64,000 nucleotides of DNA, taken from assembly GCF_009759665.1 (NCBI RefSeq), contig NZ_WQNE01000028.1, positions 1 to 64,000 of the forward strand. The letters are read 5' to 3'. Position numbers and translations under genes: made by a program. Of the stretch, positions 54,010 to 62,692 are shown piece after piece. Source of the stretch: Bradyrhizobium cajani. GTDB taxonomy: Bacteria; Pseudomonadota; Alphaproteobacteria; Rhizobiales; Xanthobacteraceae. A model generated the notes under the pieces. The model saw only the letters and a program-made list of their open reading frames with translations, ran no database searches and was not told the DNA's origin. Numbering within the stretch: the first letter of the stretch is position 1; every line of letters starts with the position of its first letter.

Positions 54010-54837
54010 ATGAACGCACATGCATCCACGGCACATGCCGAACGCAGCCAGCCGGTTCATGTCGGCGACCATTTGCGCGAATGGCGGCAGCGCCGCCGCA
54101 TGAGCCAGCTCGATCTGGCGGGCGAGGCGGAGATCTCCGCGCGCCATCTGAGCTTCGTCGAGACCGGCCGCGCCGCGCCCTCGCGCGACATGGTGCTGAG
54201 GCTTGCCGAGCGTCTCGACGTGCCCTTGCGCGAACGCAACGTGCTGCTGGTCGCGGCCGGCTATGCCCCCGCGTTCCCGCAGCGCCCGCTGGAGGATCCC
54301 GCCTTGAAGTCAGCCCGCCAGGCGATCGATCTCGTGCTCAAGGCACACGAGCCCAATCCTGCGCTCGCGGTGGATAGGCATTGGAACCTGGTCTCCGCCA
54401 ACCGCATGGTGGCGCCGCTGCTCGACGGCATCCCGCAGCGGCTGCTCGGCCAACCCTTCAACGTGCTGCGGCTCGCCTTTCATCCCGAGGCGCTGGCGCC
54501 GCGCACTGTCAATCTCGCGGAATGGTGCGGGCATCTGCTGGAGCGGCTGCACCGGCAATGTGAGGCGACGGCCGATCCCGAGCTGATCAAGCTCTACAAC
54601 GATCTCAAGAGCTATCCCATTCCGGCCCGGTCGGCGCCGCTGTCGAGCGACAATGTCGCAATCCCTTTCAAGCTGCGCCACGGGGGCGAGATATTGAGCT
54701 TCTTCTCCACCACCATGGTGTTCGGCACGCCCGTCGACATCACCCTGTCGGAGCTGGCGCTGGAAACCTTCTTCCCGGCGGATGAGCGCACTGCCGAGCG
54801 GCTGAGGCAGATGCATCGCGCGGCCGGCGGAGCCTGA
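54010..54837 (+). CDS. XRE-family regulator with MmyB-like ligand domain
   Basis: A 275-aa protein. HTH at about 20-75 (LREWRQRRRMSQLDLAGEAEISARHLSFVETGR). The C-terminal ~170 residues fit the MmyB-like PAS-type ligand domain (NPALAVDRHWNLVSANRMV, FNVLRLAFHPE, FFSTTMVFGTPVDITLSELALETFFPAD). Members of this group often control adjacent small oxidoreductases or membrane proteins and may sense a fatty acid. Divergent from the pair at 53915/53654. Confidence 0.9.
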   Translation: MNAHASTAHAERSQPVHVGDHLREWRQRRRMSQLDLAGEAEISARHLSFVETGRAAPSRDMVLRLAERLDVPLRERNVLLVAAGYAPAFPQRPLEDPALKSARQAIDLVLKAHEPNPALAVDRHWNLVSANRMVAPLLDGIPQRLLGQPFNVLRLAFHPEALAPRTVNLAEWCGHLLERLHRQCEATADPELIKLYNDLKSYPIPARSAPLSSDNVAIPFKLRHGGEILSFFSTTMVFGTPVDITLSELALETFFPADERTAERLRQMHRAAGGA

Positions 54838-54838
54838 A

Positions 54839-55138
54839 ATGAATGTGATCGCGTTGGATGCTTCCGCGTGGAAGACGATCGATGACTTCTACGATGCGCT
54901 CCTGTTGGCATAAGGGGCGCCTGATTGGCATGGTCGCAGCGCGGCGTGGCTCTCGTTGATACAATGCTGCACAGTGACGTGAACAAGTTCGTTCCACCCT
55001 ATCGAGTTGAGGTCCGAAACGCAGCGAACCTGCCCTCCGAGGTGTCACATTGTCGATCTGATGGATCTTTTTCGCAGAGTGCGGGCTCGCCGACGCGATC
55101 GCGGCGAGGATGTGGACGTAAGCATTGTGCTGGCCTGA
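54839..55138 (+). pseudogene. Degenerate barstar-like (ribonuclease inhibitor) gene
   Basis: The start codon is two bases after the XRE stop. The first frame gives MNVIALDASAWKTIDDFYDALLLA and a TAA (54911-54913) where a Leu codon is expected. GAPDWHGRS follows in the same frame. The next part (VALVDTMLHSDVNKFVPPYR) is in the +2-shifted frame from about 54940, and HIVDLMDLFRRV to DVDVSIVLA (stop 55136-55138) is back in the first frame. Together they give a ~95-aa barstar-like chain. One nonsense change and two frameshifts make it inactive. The rest of the gap to 55283 is empty. Confidence 0.75.
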
Positions 55139-55283
55139 TGCCTCGCGGGCCAAAGCGGCATTCTCGGCCAGACGACCGCCAAATGATCTCCAAGGAGCCT
55201 CCAAGTGACCGGCAGGTGACCGCGCCTTGCGCTACCTGCGGTTCGGCTTATGTTGGGACGATAGAGCAAGCCCAGGAGGCCCC

Positions 55284-55949
55284 ATGAGCACGCTGAAACC
55301 GCTCCAGATCGACGTCGTCTCCGACGTGGTGTGCCCGTGGTGCTATATTGGCAAGCACCGGATCGAGAGCGCGCTCGCACTCGTGCCCGATGTTCCGGTC
55401 AAGCTCAATTTCCGTCCCTTCTTCCTCAATCCCTGGGTGCCGCGCGAGGGCATCAGCCGCGAGGACTATCTCACCACCAAGTTCGGCTCGGTCGAGGCCT
55501 ACAAGGGCATTGCCGGCCGCGTCGTCGCCGCGGCAAGCGAAGAGGGGCTCATCTACCGGCCCGAGCTGGTGGCGCGTCAGCCCAACACGACCGACTGCCA
55601 CCGCCTGATCCTCTGGGCCGAGGCGATCGGCAAGGCGCCCGAGATGAAGCAGCGCCTGATGGAGCTCTACTTCCGCGACGGCGGCGATCTCACCGACGTC
55701 AACGTGCTGGTGCAGGCGGCCGCCGATGTCGGCCTCGATGCCGAGGACGTGCGCAGGCGCCTCGCCACCGACGAGGACGTCGCGCGCGTTTCGGCCGACG
55801 CGCAGGAGGCCGCCGAGAAGGGCATCTCCGGCGTGCCGACTTACGTGTTCGCGCAGAAATACGCCGTCTCCGGCGCGCAGGATCCGAACCTGCTCGCCCG
55901 CGCGATCCGCCAGGTCTCCGAGGAGATCAACGCACAGGCGGCGGAGTAG
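55284..55949 (+). CDS. DsbA-family oxidoreductase (FrnE-like)
   Basis: A 221-aa cytoplasmic protein from ATG 55284 with AGGAGG upstream. The active site CPWC is at residues 17-20. An all-alpha insertion follows, and the cis-Pro segment GVPTYVF is near 190. FrnE-like proteins act as thiol-disulfide isomerases in the cytosol under oxidative stress. No signal peptide. Confidence 0.92.
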   Translation: MSTLKPLQIDVVSDVVCPWCYIGKHRIESALALVPDVPVKLNFRPFFLNPWVPREGISREDYLTTKFGSVEAYKGIAGRVVAAASEEGLIYRPELVARQPNTTDCHRLILWAEAIGKAPEMKQRLMELYFRDGGDLTDVNVLVQAAADVGLDAEDVRRRLATDEDVARVSADAQEAAEKGISGVPTYVFAQKYAVSGAQDPNLLARAIRQVSEEINAQAAE

Positions 55950-55954
55950 CTAGC

Positions 55955-57124
55955 TCATTTACGGAGGAGGCGCACTGCACGGCGCGCCGCCGCGTAAGCG
56001 GCGCCGTGCGCCGCGAGCGCTCCGTGAATGAGAGCCACGACCGGATCGTTCCGCCGCAGCGGAATCAGCACGTCACCGATCGCGAAACGCCCGCGCCAGA
56101 TCGGGTTGATCATGGGGTGATCGGCGCCGGCCGTGGAATCCGCGCTGGCGATGGCGGGATCGGCGCAGAGATGGCGGGTGAGCTCGAGCGTGAGCTGCAC
56201 GCCCGGCGAATATTTCGCAAAGCGCTCGTCGATGCCGAGCTTGAAGAAGAAGGCGCGGTCCTGATGGCGCAACACGATGCCGGCCGCCACCGGCGTCGCG
56301 CCGGCGCGCAGGGTGACGATCTCGCATTGCGCGGTTTCCGACAGCGCCGGCACCGCCCGGCGGATGAAGGTCGCATCGCCCGCATGCTGGACCAGCGCGG
56401 TACCGCGCTTGCCCTTCCAGCCGCTGGCTTCGAGCTGCAAGAATGTTTCGAGCGCGGGCCCGATCTCGTCGGGCCTGCGCGCGACGTCGAACGCGACGGG
56501 GCCGTGCTCTTCGAGGCGATGACGCAGGCGGCGCAGTTCCTTGAGCTTCTTGGCGCCGAGCGCCTCGCGTAACAGCGTCTCGCCATCCTGTGTCGCATCG
56601 AGGCTGGCGCGGATGTAGGACGAGAGGACGCGCGGCTTCAGGCCGTCGCGGCCCAGAACCTGCGTCAGCGAATTCATCGCCGCGCCGTCGAGCGCGACAT
56701 CGTTCAGCACGAGCGCATGTGCTCCGGCCTCGCGCGCCTGCTGCAACAGACGTGTGGTCGCCTCGATCGGAGCGTCGCGGTCGATCAACGGGCTGCACAG
56801 CGTGCCATAGGGATGCGCGCTCACCAGTGCGGGCAGGGGGATCTTCCATGCGCGCCAGAGCGAGGTCACCGGCATCAGCCCGATCAGCCGCGTCGAAGAT
56901 CCGTCGAACGCGGCAAGCGCCGAGGCATCCGTGCGGCCGCGCGCGGATGCGCTGACGGCGAGCTCCCAGCCAGGCAGGTAATAGCCGTTCGGCTCGATCG
57001 CGCGCTGAGCGAGCGCACGCCATTGGCCGGGCTCGACCGACGTGAGCGGGACGAGCGCGCGCGCCGTCGCGGCATCTCTTGCAGATGCAGGATTGATCGC
57101 TGCCTGATGCGCGATGTCGACCAC
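55955..57124 (-). CDS. CelD/BcsL-type GNAT acetyltransferase-like protein
   Basis: A 389-aa protein. The C-terminal half fits the FemAB/CelD GNAT fold: KKLKELRRLRHRLEE, then FLQLEASGWKGKRGTAL (the conserved E-S-W-K region), and AGIVLRHQDRAFFFKLGIDERFAKYSPG (Y-S-P-G). The group acts in cellulose or exopolysaccharide export and on peptide or sugar acylation. Its end is five bases from the convergent DsbA-like gene. Confidence 0.85.
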   Translation of the reverse strand: MVDIAHQAAINPASARDAATARALVPLTSVEPGQWRALAQRAIEPNGYYLPGWELAVSASARGRTDASALAAFDGSSTRLIGLMPVTSLWRAWKIPLPALVSAHPYGTLCSPLIDRDAPIEATTRLLQQAREAGAHALVLNDVALDGAAMNSLTQVLGRDGLKPRVLSSYIRASLDATQDGETLLREALGAKKLKELRRLRHRLEEHGPVAFDVARRPDEIGPALETFLQLEASGWKGKRGTALVQHAGDATFIRRAVPALSETAQCEIVTLRAGATPVAAGIVLRHQDRAFFFKLGIDERFAKYSPGVQLTLELTRHLCADPAIASADSTAGADHPMINPIWRGRFAIGDVLIPLRRNDPVVALIHGALAAHGAAYAAARRAVRLLRK

Positions 57125-57297
57125 GTCCCGTCGTCCCCATTCAGGAGGCCCATGCTTAGCGCAAAGATTGGAAAATACCGTTGGGACGCCGCGTCAATTC
57201 GAGTGGTAATATTAACGTCTCGTTGAGCATCCGGATCGGCCGGCTGCCGCTTCCATCGATGGATGCGCAAGGATTGCACTGGACCTGGAGAATCACA

Positions 57298-57726
57298 ATG
57301 ATCGCCACAGCATTCACGCCAACGGCCTCGCTCCTGGGTGGAGCGCTGATCGGATTGGCCGCCGTTCTGCTGATGTGGGCGACGGGACGGATCGCCGGCG
57401 TCAGCGGCATCGCGGCGCGGCTGTTTCCGCCCTACGAGGACCGCGAGTTCGCCGGCCGGCTTGCCTTCGTCGCGGGTCTCGTTGCCGCGCCCGTACTGGT
57501 GCGGCTCGTCACCGGAGGCCTGCCGGTACAGACGATCGAGGCCGGGACGGCCGTCTTGATTGTCGGCGGATTGCTGACCGGTTTCGGCTCGGTGTGGGGC
57601 AGTGGCTGCACCTCCGGCCATGGCGTCTGCGGCCTGTCGCGGCTCTCGGTGCGCTCGCTGGTGGCAACCATCACCTTCATGGCGGCCGGCATGGCGACGG
57701 TCTTCGTGATGCGGCACTGGAGCTGA
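57298..57726 (+). CDS. YeeE/YedE-family sulfur transport protein, first half
   Basis: A 142-aa membrane protein from ATG 57298, with GGAG upstream. Four helices. The diagnostic Cys-Gly motif GSGCTSGHGVCGLSR lies near 105-120. Family members carry thiosulfate or other sulfur compounds through these Cys. Its partner begins five bases after the stop. Confidence 0.88.
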   Translation: MIATAFTPTASLLGGALIGLAAVLLMWATGRIAGVSGIAARLFPPYEDREFAGRLAFVAGLVAAPVLVRLVTGGLPVQTIEAGTAVLIVGGLLTGFGSVWGSGCTSGHGVCGLSRLSVRSLVATITFMAAGMATVFVMRHWS

Positions 57727-57731
57727 TTGCG

Positions 57732-58199
57732 ATGGCCATCCTCATCCAATTCGCGATCGGCCTGATCTTCGGTGTCGGCCTCATCGTGTCCGGCATGTCG
57801 GACCCGGCCAAGGTTCTGAACTTCCTCGACGTCGGCGGCATCCCGGCAGGGACGTGGGATGCGAGCCTGGCCTTCGTGATGGCCGGTGCGGTGGCAGTGA
57901 CCTTCATCGGCTTCAACCGCGTCCTGAGGCGCGGACGTCCGTTCTTCGCCGACCGATTTTATCTTCCCACGCGTAACGACATCGATCTCAGGATCGTCGC
58001 AGGTCCCGCGATCTTCGGCATCGGCTGGGGTCTGGTGGGCTTCTGTCCGGGGCCGGCGCTGACCGCGATCGGCTTTGGCTCTGTGTCGGCTGTGATCTTC
58101 GTCGCCGCGATGTTTGCCGGCATGGTGCTGGCGCGCTTCGTCGCCCACCTGCCGTCGCTGACCCGCTTCGTCACGCCTGCCGATCCGCTCGAAACCTGA
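57732..58199 (+). CDS. YeeE/YedE-family sulfur transport protein, second half
   Basis: A 155-aa membrane protein with four helices. FGVGLIVSGMSDPAKVLNFLDV and GLVGFCPGPALTAIGFG carry the Gly/Pro and Cys motifs of this half. Together the two small proteins match the two halves of the single-chain thiosulfate transporter. No sulfurtransferase or rhodanese gene is adjacent. Confidence 0.9.
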   Translation: MAILIQFAIGLIFGVGLIVSGMSDPAKVLNFLDVGGIPAGTWDASLAFVMAGAVAVTFIGFNRVLRRGRPFFADRFYLPTRNDIDLRIVAGPAIFGIGWGLVGFCPGPALTAIGFGSVSAVIFVAAMFAGMVLARFVAHLPSLTRFVTPADPLET

Positions 58200-58207
58200 C
58201 GTGAACA

Positions 58208-58240
58208 GGACCGGGCGAGTCGTCGCTCGTCCGGTCCCGT
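58208..58240. terminator. Hairpin between convergent genes
   Basis: GGACCGGGCGAG and CTCGTCCGGTCC (one mismatch) around a short loop; no long T run. Possible shared transcript end. Confidence 0.5.
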
Positions 58241-58259
58241 TCATTAATGGCTGTAACGA

Positions 58260-58586
58260 TTACCAGCGGTCGTCGCCGATACCCACGCTGACGCCGGGCG
58301 CGCGGATGCCGACGCCGGCGCGCGGACCATCGTCCCAGCTCCGATAGGTGCGACGCTCGTAATAGCGATCGCGCGGCATGGTCGCATAGGAGTCGCGCAC
58401 GATCACGCGCGAGCCGCCGCGGGTGCGATAGCAATTGCCGGCATCATCGCAGACGAGCCGGACCTCCTGAATGAGATCGGGGCTCGCATATTCGCTGGTG
58501 GTGTAGATATCCGCAGCCTTGGCGCCGGTTGCCGCGGCCAGTGCGCCGACGCCTGCCAACAGCGCAATCGTGAATGTCTTCATCAT
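58260..58586 (-). CDS. Small secreted hypothetical protein
   Basis: A 108-aa precursor with signal peptide (FTIALLAGVGALAAATGAKA). Mature part begins DIYTTSEYASPDL and has one Cys pair (LVCDDAGNCYRT), then a Tyr/Arg-rich and Gly-rich tail (GVGIRAPGVSVGIGDDRW). GAGGAGGAC lies upstream. Not recognised; typical of abundant periplasmic or outer-surface proteins in Bradyrhizobium. Confidence 0.75.
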   Translation of the reverse strand: MMKTFTIALLAGVGALAAATGAKAADIYTTSEYASPDLIQEVRLVCDDAGNCYRTRGGSRVIVRDSYATMPRDRYYERRTYRSWDDGPRAGVGIRAPGVSVGIGDDRW

Positions 58587-58695
58587 GTCCTCCTCGAAGC
58601 TGCCCTCGGCGGTAACAAGAAGGGGAGGCCGTGATCGTTCCCGGCCGCAATGCTGGTTTTTCCCGGAACCGGGCCGTCATTCGGGCTATTTGTTC

Positions 58696-59100
58696 CTACA
58701 TCGGCTCGTAAATCTCGGTCCCGCAGATGTCGTCGGCTTCTGCGCGCCGGCGATCGACGACTTTTCCACCTGCTATCGTCACGATGTAGGTCTGGTTGCC
58801 CAGCGCCGTCCCCGTCGCTGAGGTGAGTTGCGCGCGGACGCAGGCTGTCCAGCCCGGACCACGCACCTCCCGATGGGGCGGGGCGACATGCACCTCGCGC
58901 GGATAGGAGGTGTTGAGGAAGACGACGTCGATCTGCTCGCGAACCACGCGCTTGACGTCGGGGGCCGGCTCGGGCGGCGGCTGCTCGGCCTCCTTCATGC
59001 GCATGAACTCGGGCACCGGCGCGCGGCTGTCGGCAAAGCCGCAGGCACCGAGCGCGAGCGCGCCGGCAAGAAGCGCCGCATGAGCAATGATCCGCAACAT
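58696..59100 (-). CDS. Lipoprotein, hypothetical
   Basis: A 134-aa precursor from ATG 59100 with lipobox LALGAC (lipidated C20). Pro/Glu-rich linker follows, then a folded part (VFLNTSYPREVHVAPPHRE, GWTACVRAQLTS, QTYIVTIAGGKVVDRRRAEADDICGTEIYEPM) with two Cys. Likely outer-membrane periplasmic face. No known function. Confidence 0.78.
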   Translation of the reverse strand: MLRIIAHAALLAGALALGACGFADSRAPVPEFMRMKEAEQPPPEPAPDVKRVVREQIDVVFLNTSYPREVHVAPPHREVRGPGWTACVRAQLTSATGTALGNQTYIVTIAGGKVVDRRRAEADDICGTEIYEPM

Positions 59101-59255
59101 CCGTGAAGGTCCCCCCGCGGGCCAACAGATAGGTACGAACACGATCGGGCCGAGTCCCGGCCGATCAAGATTTGCTGAAGACTTGGAACCCGCGGTGTTT
59201 GCTATTACGGGATTGGGGGCTGGTTTTTATCGCCAGGAATAGGGGGATTGCGCCA

Positions 59256-59486
59256 ATGCGGATTTTGGTCATGGCGGCTGCGGTGCTGGCGCTGGCGGCT
59301 GGCTCGGCCGAGGCGCAGATGGGCGCTGGCAGCAGGCGTCACGCCAACGACGCCAAGCCCGACAACAAGCCCAAGGTCGACGAGAAGGCGTACAAGGCCG
59401 CGCTCGAGCGCATTCCCGACCCGAAGGAAAAGTACGATCCGTGGAGCGGGGCTCGGCCGAGCGAACCTGCCAAGAAGTCGAAATAG
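59256..59486 (+). CDS. Small secreted protein, family with 61419
   Basis: A 76-aa precursor from ATG 59256. Signal peptide VMAAAVLALAAGSAEAQ. The mature part is Lys/Asp-rich with DEKAYKAALERIPDPKEKYDPW. The same segment (EKAYKETLKKIPDAKAANDPW) occurs in the protein at 61419. No Cys. Function unknown. The 256-bp stretch between its stop and 59743 shows no gene I can support. Confidence 0.72.
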   Translation: MRILVMAAAVLALAAGSAEAQMGAGSRRHANDAKPDNKPKVDEKAYKAALERIPDPKEKYDPWSGARPSEPAKKSK

Positions 59487-59742
59487 AGCCCGACCCGCCC
59501 GCGATATCCCGCTGGCCTCGTCGCGCTGCTATTGCTGTCGGCGCGCTCGCCCGAGACGATGCGGCGATTCAAATTCCGGACGATGCCGCTGTTCGCCGAA
59601 CGCAGCCTGACGTTCCGCTCGCCCTTCGACGAGGTGATGGCGCTCGAGATCGCTACCCTGCGATGGCGGCGTAGACGTCATATGGACCAAGCATGACGCC
59701 GCGTTGTGTACGTGGTGCGAACAACCGTTCACATCGCGCGCG

Positions 59743-59985
59743 CTATTGCACGAAGGCGAGACCGATGCGCTTGTCACTGCGCCAAACGGCGCGGCAATTC
59801 CGCACGAAATTGTCGCGCGAAATCGACAGCGTGAACGATTGCGGCAATGTGGCGGGGCCTTCGAGGTCGATCGCCGCGCCGCCTGCCGACATGTTTCGCA
59901 CCGTACAAGCGATGCCGCTGCCTTCGAAGGTGATCGTTCCACCCTTGAAAACACGGTGACGCTGCGTCGCGCGCTTCTCGATCAT
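59743..59985 (-). CDS. Single-domain PilZ protein
   Basis: An 80-aa protein from ATG 59985. It has the PilZ motifs: EKRATQRHRVF at the N-terminus (RxxxR) and NMSAGGAAIDLE (N/D-x-S-x-x-G). This form binds cyclic-di-GMP in many bacteria and links the second messenger to motility or polysaccharide. Alone in its transcript. Upstream 60001-60169 holds no gene. Confidence 0.85.
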   Translation of the reverse strand: MIEKRATQRHRVFKGGTITFEGSGIACTVRNMSAGGAAIDLEGPATLPQSFTLSISRDNFVRNCRAVWRSDKRIGLAFVQ

Positions 59986-60169
59986 TCCCGTTAATCCATG
60001 ACGACGATTGTGAAGTAACGCATAGAAATTACGTTGAACTAAACTCAATACTGGCGCTAGTTACGCATCGCTTCAGACATCGTTTACGACGTTGAAGCGG
60101 ATCGTCACTTCCCGCCGACTTTCCCCACAAGCCTTTCCTTTATGGCGTTTCGCGCCGATGGAGATACTG

Positions 60170-60463
60170 ATGAAGACCACGCTTTCGCTTCTGTTCGCCG
60201 CAGCGCTCTCGCTGTCGTCGATGCCCGCCCACGCCGTCAAGTGGGACCTCTCGACCATGAGCTGCAAGCAGTTCCTCGAGAGCGGCGAAGACAACATCCA
60301 GGTCGTGCTGACCTGGATGGACGGCTGGTACAAGGGCGACGAGGACAACGCGATCATCGACACCGACGTGTTCATCGAGAACGCCAAGAAGTTCGGTGCC
60401 TATTGCGGAAAGAATCCGAACGTCAGCATCGTCACCGCGGCCGACGAAGTGCTCGGCAAATAA
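60170..60463 (+). CDS. HdeA/HdeB-family acid-stress chaperone-like protein
   Basis: A 97-aa precursor from ATG 60170 (GGAGATACTG upstream) with signal peptide (LLFAAALSLSSMPAHA). Mature part fits HdeA: STMSCKQFLESGEDNIQVVLTWMDGWYKG and a second Cys in YCGKNP, forming the one disulfide of the family. These periplasmic proteins protect others at low pH. Confidence 0.85.
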   Translation: MKTTLSLLFAAALSLSSMPAHAVKWDLSTMSCKQFLESGEDNIQVVLTWMDGWYKGDEDNAIIDTDVFIENAKKFGAYCGKNPNVSIVTAADEVLGK

Positions 60464-60588
60464 CTTTGGAAGCGCGCCGGCCGAAGCGCAATTGCAATCG
60501 TGCTTCGGTCCCTCGCTTCGATAGGATCGTCATCGAGAGCCGCGGCGGGCTTTTCGCTTCCGCGGCTCCCCTTGTTTTCGGATGACGT

Positions 60589-61053
60589 TCACCCCGGCAG
60601 CATTGCAAACGCGCTCGACACCATCGCCACCGGTTTGTTGTCGGAGGCCGAGAGCAGCGTGACGCGGCCGAAGCTCATGGTGCGCCCGAGCCGCACCACG
60701 CGGGCGTCGGCGAGCACGTCCGATGACGAGACCGCCCGCATGAAGTGCGTGGTCTGGTCGACCGTGGTCATCGGGCGATAGCCGCGATTGGCGGCGAAGA
60801 TCGCGATCACCATCGCGGTGTCGGCGAACGCCATCAGCGCCTGGCCGCACACCACGCCGCCGTTCCGGCACAGCCGTTCCGAAAACGGCATGCGCAGCAG
60901 CGCGCCCGGCTGCCAGTCCGGCGCATCCGCCGGCTGTGCGTGCTCGATGCGCTCGACCGAGAGGCCGAGATCCTGGACCCAGGGGGCAAAGACCTCGCCG
61001 AGGATGCGTCTGGCCTCAGTGATGCCGAACTCGGCTTCTGGCTGCGATGGCAT
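60589..61053 (-). CDS. PaaI-type hotdog thioesterase
   Basis: A 154-aa protein from ATG 61053, chosen for GGAGG at ten bases upstream; ATG 61071 is possible. Hotdog features: NGGVVCGQALMAFADTAMVIAI (the long helix with G and acidic residue) and TTVDQTTHFMRAVSSSDVLADARVVRLGRTMSFGRVTL. It would hydrolyse aromatic or acyl-CoA thioesters. Confidence 0.86.
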   Translation of the reverse strand: MPSQPEAEFGITEARRILGEVFAPWVQDLGLSVERIEHAQPADAPDWQPGALLRMPFSERLCRNGGVVCGQALMAFADTAMVIAIFAANRGYRPMTTVDQTTHFMRAVSSSDVLADARVVRLGRTMSFGRVTLLSASDNKPVAMVSSAFAMLPG

Positions 61054-61200
61054 TGCTGTCGTTTCCTCCATTGTTGCCGGATGTTTCGGCCATTGTGCGC
61101 GCATCGGCGTGGCAAAGTCACCCTGTCTCGCGCCGGTCCCGTCGGCTTGAAAATGCCCGACTTCCCCCGATATGATGCCTCGCTTGAGTACGGGTGGATG

Positions 61201-61332
61201 ATGTTGCGTCGATGTGTCGTGGTGTTTTGTTTGGCTGCGCTCGGCCTCGCGCTGGGCGGGTGCACCAGATGCGGACCAATCTGGGACGACTGGCTTCACG
61301 CGCCGAAATCGTGCAGATCGGATCGGCTCTAG
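61201..61332 (+). CDS. Very small lipoprotein
   Basis: A 43-aa precursor (MMLRRCVVVFCLAALGLAL then GGC). The lipobox LALGGC predicts a mature peptide of about 23 residues (CTRCGPIWDDWLHAP...CRSDRL) with three Cys. GGGTGG lies before the start. Its stop is 86 bases before the small secreted gene at 61419. The clear signal sequence and lipobox support a real gene despite its size. Confidence 0.65.
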   Translation: MLRRCVVVFCLAALGLALGGCTRCGPIWDDWLHAPKSCRSDRL

Positions 61333-61418
61333 CCGGCCATGCGGCCCTGAGCGGGCCGTTGATGGGGATGACATGGCGCGGGCGATCCGCGTCACCATGG
61401 ATGATCAAGGAGTAGATG

Positions 61419-61715
61419 ATGAAGCTTTTCCGTATGGCGGCGGTGCTGGCCGTGCTGGCGGGACCGGTCTATGCGCAAATGCCCAACATCAATTTGATGC
61501 AGGACGCCCCGAGCAAGACGGCAGAGGAGAAGGCCGCGGACGCCGAGCGTGAGAAGGCCTACAAGGAAACGCTGAAGAAGATTCCGGACGCGAAAGCGGC
61601 CAACGATCCCTGGGGCGGCATGCGCTCCGATCCGCCGAAGCAGCCGGCTGCGCCGAAGGCGTCGGCCGCAACCAGCGCGCCCAAGAAGACCAAGAACGGC
61701 ACGGCTGCCAACTGA
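61419..61715 (+). CDS. Small secreted protein, family with 59256
   Basis: A 98-aa precursor; ATG 61419 is preferred over 61416 as it stands six bases after AAGGAG. Signal peptide MAAVLAVLAGPVYAQ. Lys/Ala-rich mature part with EKAYKETLKKIPDAKAANDPWGG, matching the protein at 59256. A Pro/Lys/Ala-rich tail follows. No Cys, probably disordered in part. Confidence 0.72.
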   Translation: MKLFRMAAVLAVLAGPVYAQMPNINLMQDAPSKTAEEKAADAEREKAYKETLKKIPDAKAANDPWGGMRSDPPKQPAAPKASAATSAPKKTKNGTAAN

Positions 61716-61819
61716 CCCTTCGCTCCCGTCCGAGGCGGCAAAGACGCCTCCGGACAGGACTCCTCTTCATCCCGCCGCTCCCTACATGTTCGGGAGTGTT
61801 TGCGTAAAGGAGGACGGAG

Positions 61820-62074
61820 ATGGCCGATCGTCCGCGGGATCTCGCCGAGCGGATGGCGCGCCGGCGCAAGATGGGCGGCAAGCCGGGCGAAACCACCGGC
61901 GACGGCTATCTGCGCGAGACCTTCACCCTGCCGCGCGCGGCGGCGCGGGCGAGGGCGCAGGCCTTCTTCGCCCGCTACCCCAAGGCCGGCTATATGAGCG
62001 AGGTCGAGGCCTGGCGCGAACTGCCTGGCGGTGACATCGAGTTCACCATGCGACGACTGCCCAGCGCGGACTAG
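61820..62074 (+). CDS. Small conserved hypothetical protein
   Basis: An 84-aa basic soluble protein (MADRPRDLAERMARRRKMGG; AFFARYPKAGYMSEVEAWRELPGGDIEFTMRRL). AAGGAGGACGGAG gives a strong ribosome site. No family recognised. It ends 40 bases before the convergent DUF6894-like gene. Confidence 0.75.
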   Translation: MADRPRDLAERMARRRKMGGKPGETTGDGYLRETFTLPRAAARARAQAFFARYPKAGYMSEVEAWRELPGGDIEFTMRRLPSAD

Positions 62075-62113
62075 GTCCGGGGCTTCATCTGAGGCTTGGA
62101 TCCAGGGGCCTTG

Positions 62114-62347
62114 CTAATCGAGGGATTCCGCGACGATGCGGATCCGGAACACCGGCTCCTTGGTCTCGTCCAGCAACTCCATGTGCCATTCGGAATTTTC
62201 CTGGAGCTTGCGGGCGATGCCGGCGGCCATGTCGGCACAGACGCTGGTCATCTCCTTCCACGCCGAATCGCGATCGGCAAACTCCGTCGCCTGGTCGGCG
62301 CAGCCGGAATAGCGGCCGTTCCGGATTTGAAAGAAATAGAGCGGCAT
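62114..62347 (-). CDS. DUF6894-like small protein
   Basis: A 77-aa protein from ATG 62347. MPLYFFQIRNGRYSG at the start, D-x-x-A-W-KEM in the centre and EPVFRIRIVAESLD at the end fit the DUF6894 pattern (YFF-x-D/R-G ... hydrophobic final strand). Widespread in Rhizobiales; role unknown. Confidence 0.8.
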   Translation of the reverse strand: MPLYFFQIRNGRYSGCADQATEFADRDSAWKEMTSVCADMAAGIARKLQENSEWHMELLDETKEPVFRIRIVAESLD

Positions 62348-62503
62348 GGCTCGCACCGATCGCGTGATGGCCTCGTCCCCAAGGCCCCGGGCGCGCGCAG
62401 TCCAATCCCAAATCACGGGCAGATCAATTCCGGGCGGCTACGGACTACGCCGCTGGCGCCCCGCGGAAGGCGCCATGATGCAGCCGATCTCAGTCCGGCC
62501 GGT

Positions 62504-62692
62504 TCAGGCCGTTTTCCGTCCTATGGCCTTCAGCTCCCGATCGATGCGCAGTTGCACCCGCCGGATCGCCAACAGATCGATCTTCGTTTCGGTCTTGCCC
62601 GTCTTGATCTTCTCGCCGATGCGGAACTGCCATTGCCAGACTCCCGGACTCGCCGTCTTGGCGACAGTGAACTCGACGCCCCTGTGATTCAT
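62504..62692 (-). CDS. Small hypothetical protein
   Basis: A 62-aa protein from ATG 62692 with GGAGGTG five bases upstream, which decides the start against the GTG at 62704. Lys-rich with EFTVAKTASPGVWQWQFRIGEKIKTGKTE as two or three strands and a basic C-terminal helix (IRRVQLRIDRELKAIGRK). Not recognised. The following 62693-63034 stretch shows no gene I can support. Confidence 0.65.
   Translation of the reverse strand: MNHRGVEFTVAKTASPGVWQWQFRIGEKIKTGKTETKIDLLAIRRVQLRIDRELKAIGRKTA

Noticed and set aside
57205..57225. CtrA-like TTAA-CGTCTCG-TTGA before the YeeE/YedE pair
   Set aside because: One mismatch, no TTAACC form, and no link to motility; chance is likely.
59487..59742. Short frames between the small secreted gene and the PilZ gene
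   Set aside because: No ribosome site, signal peptide or motif.
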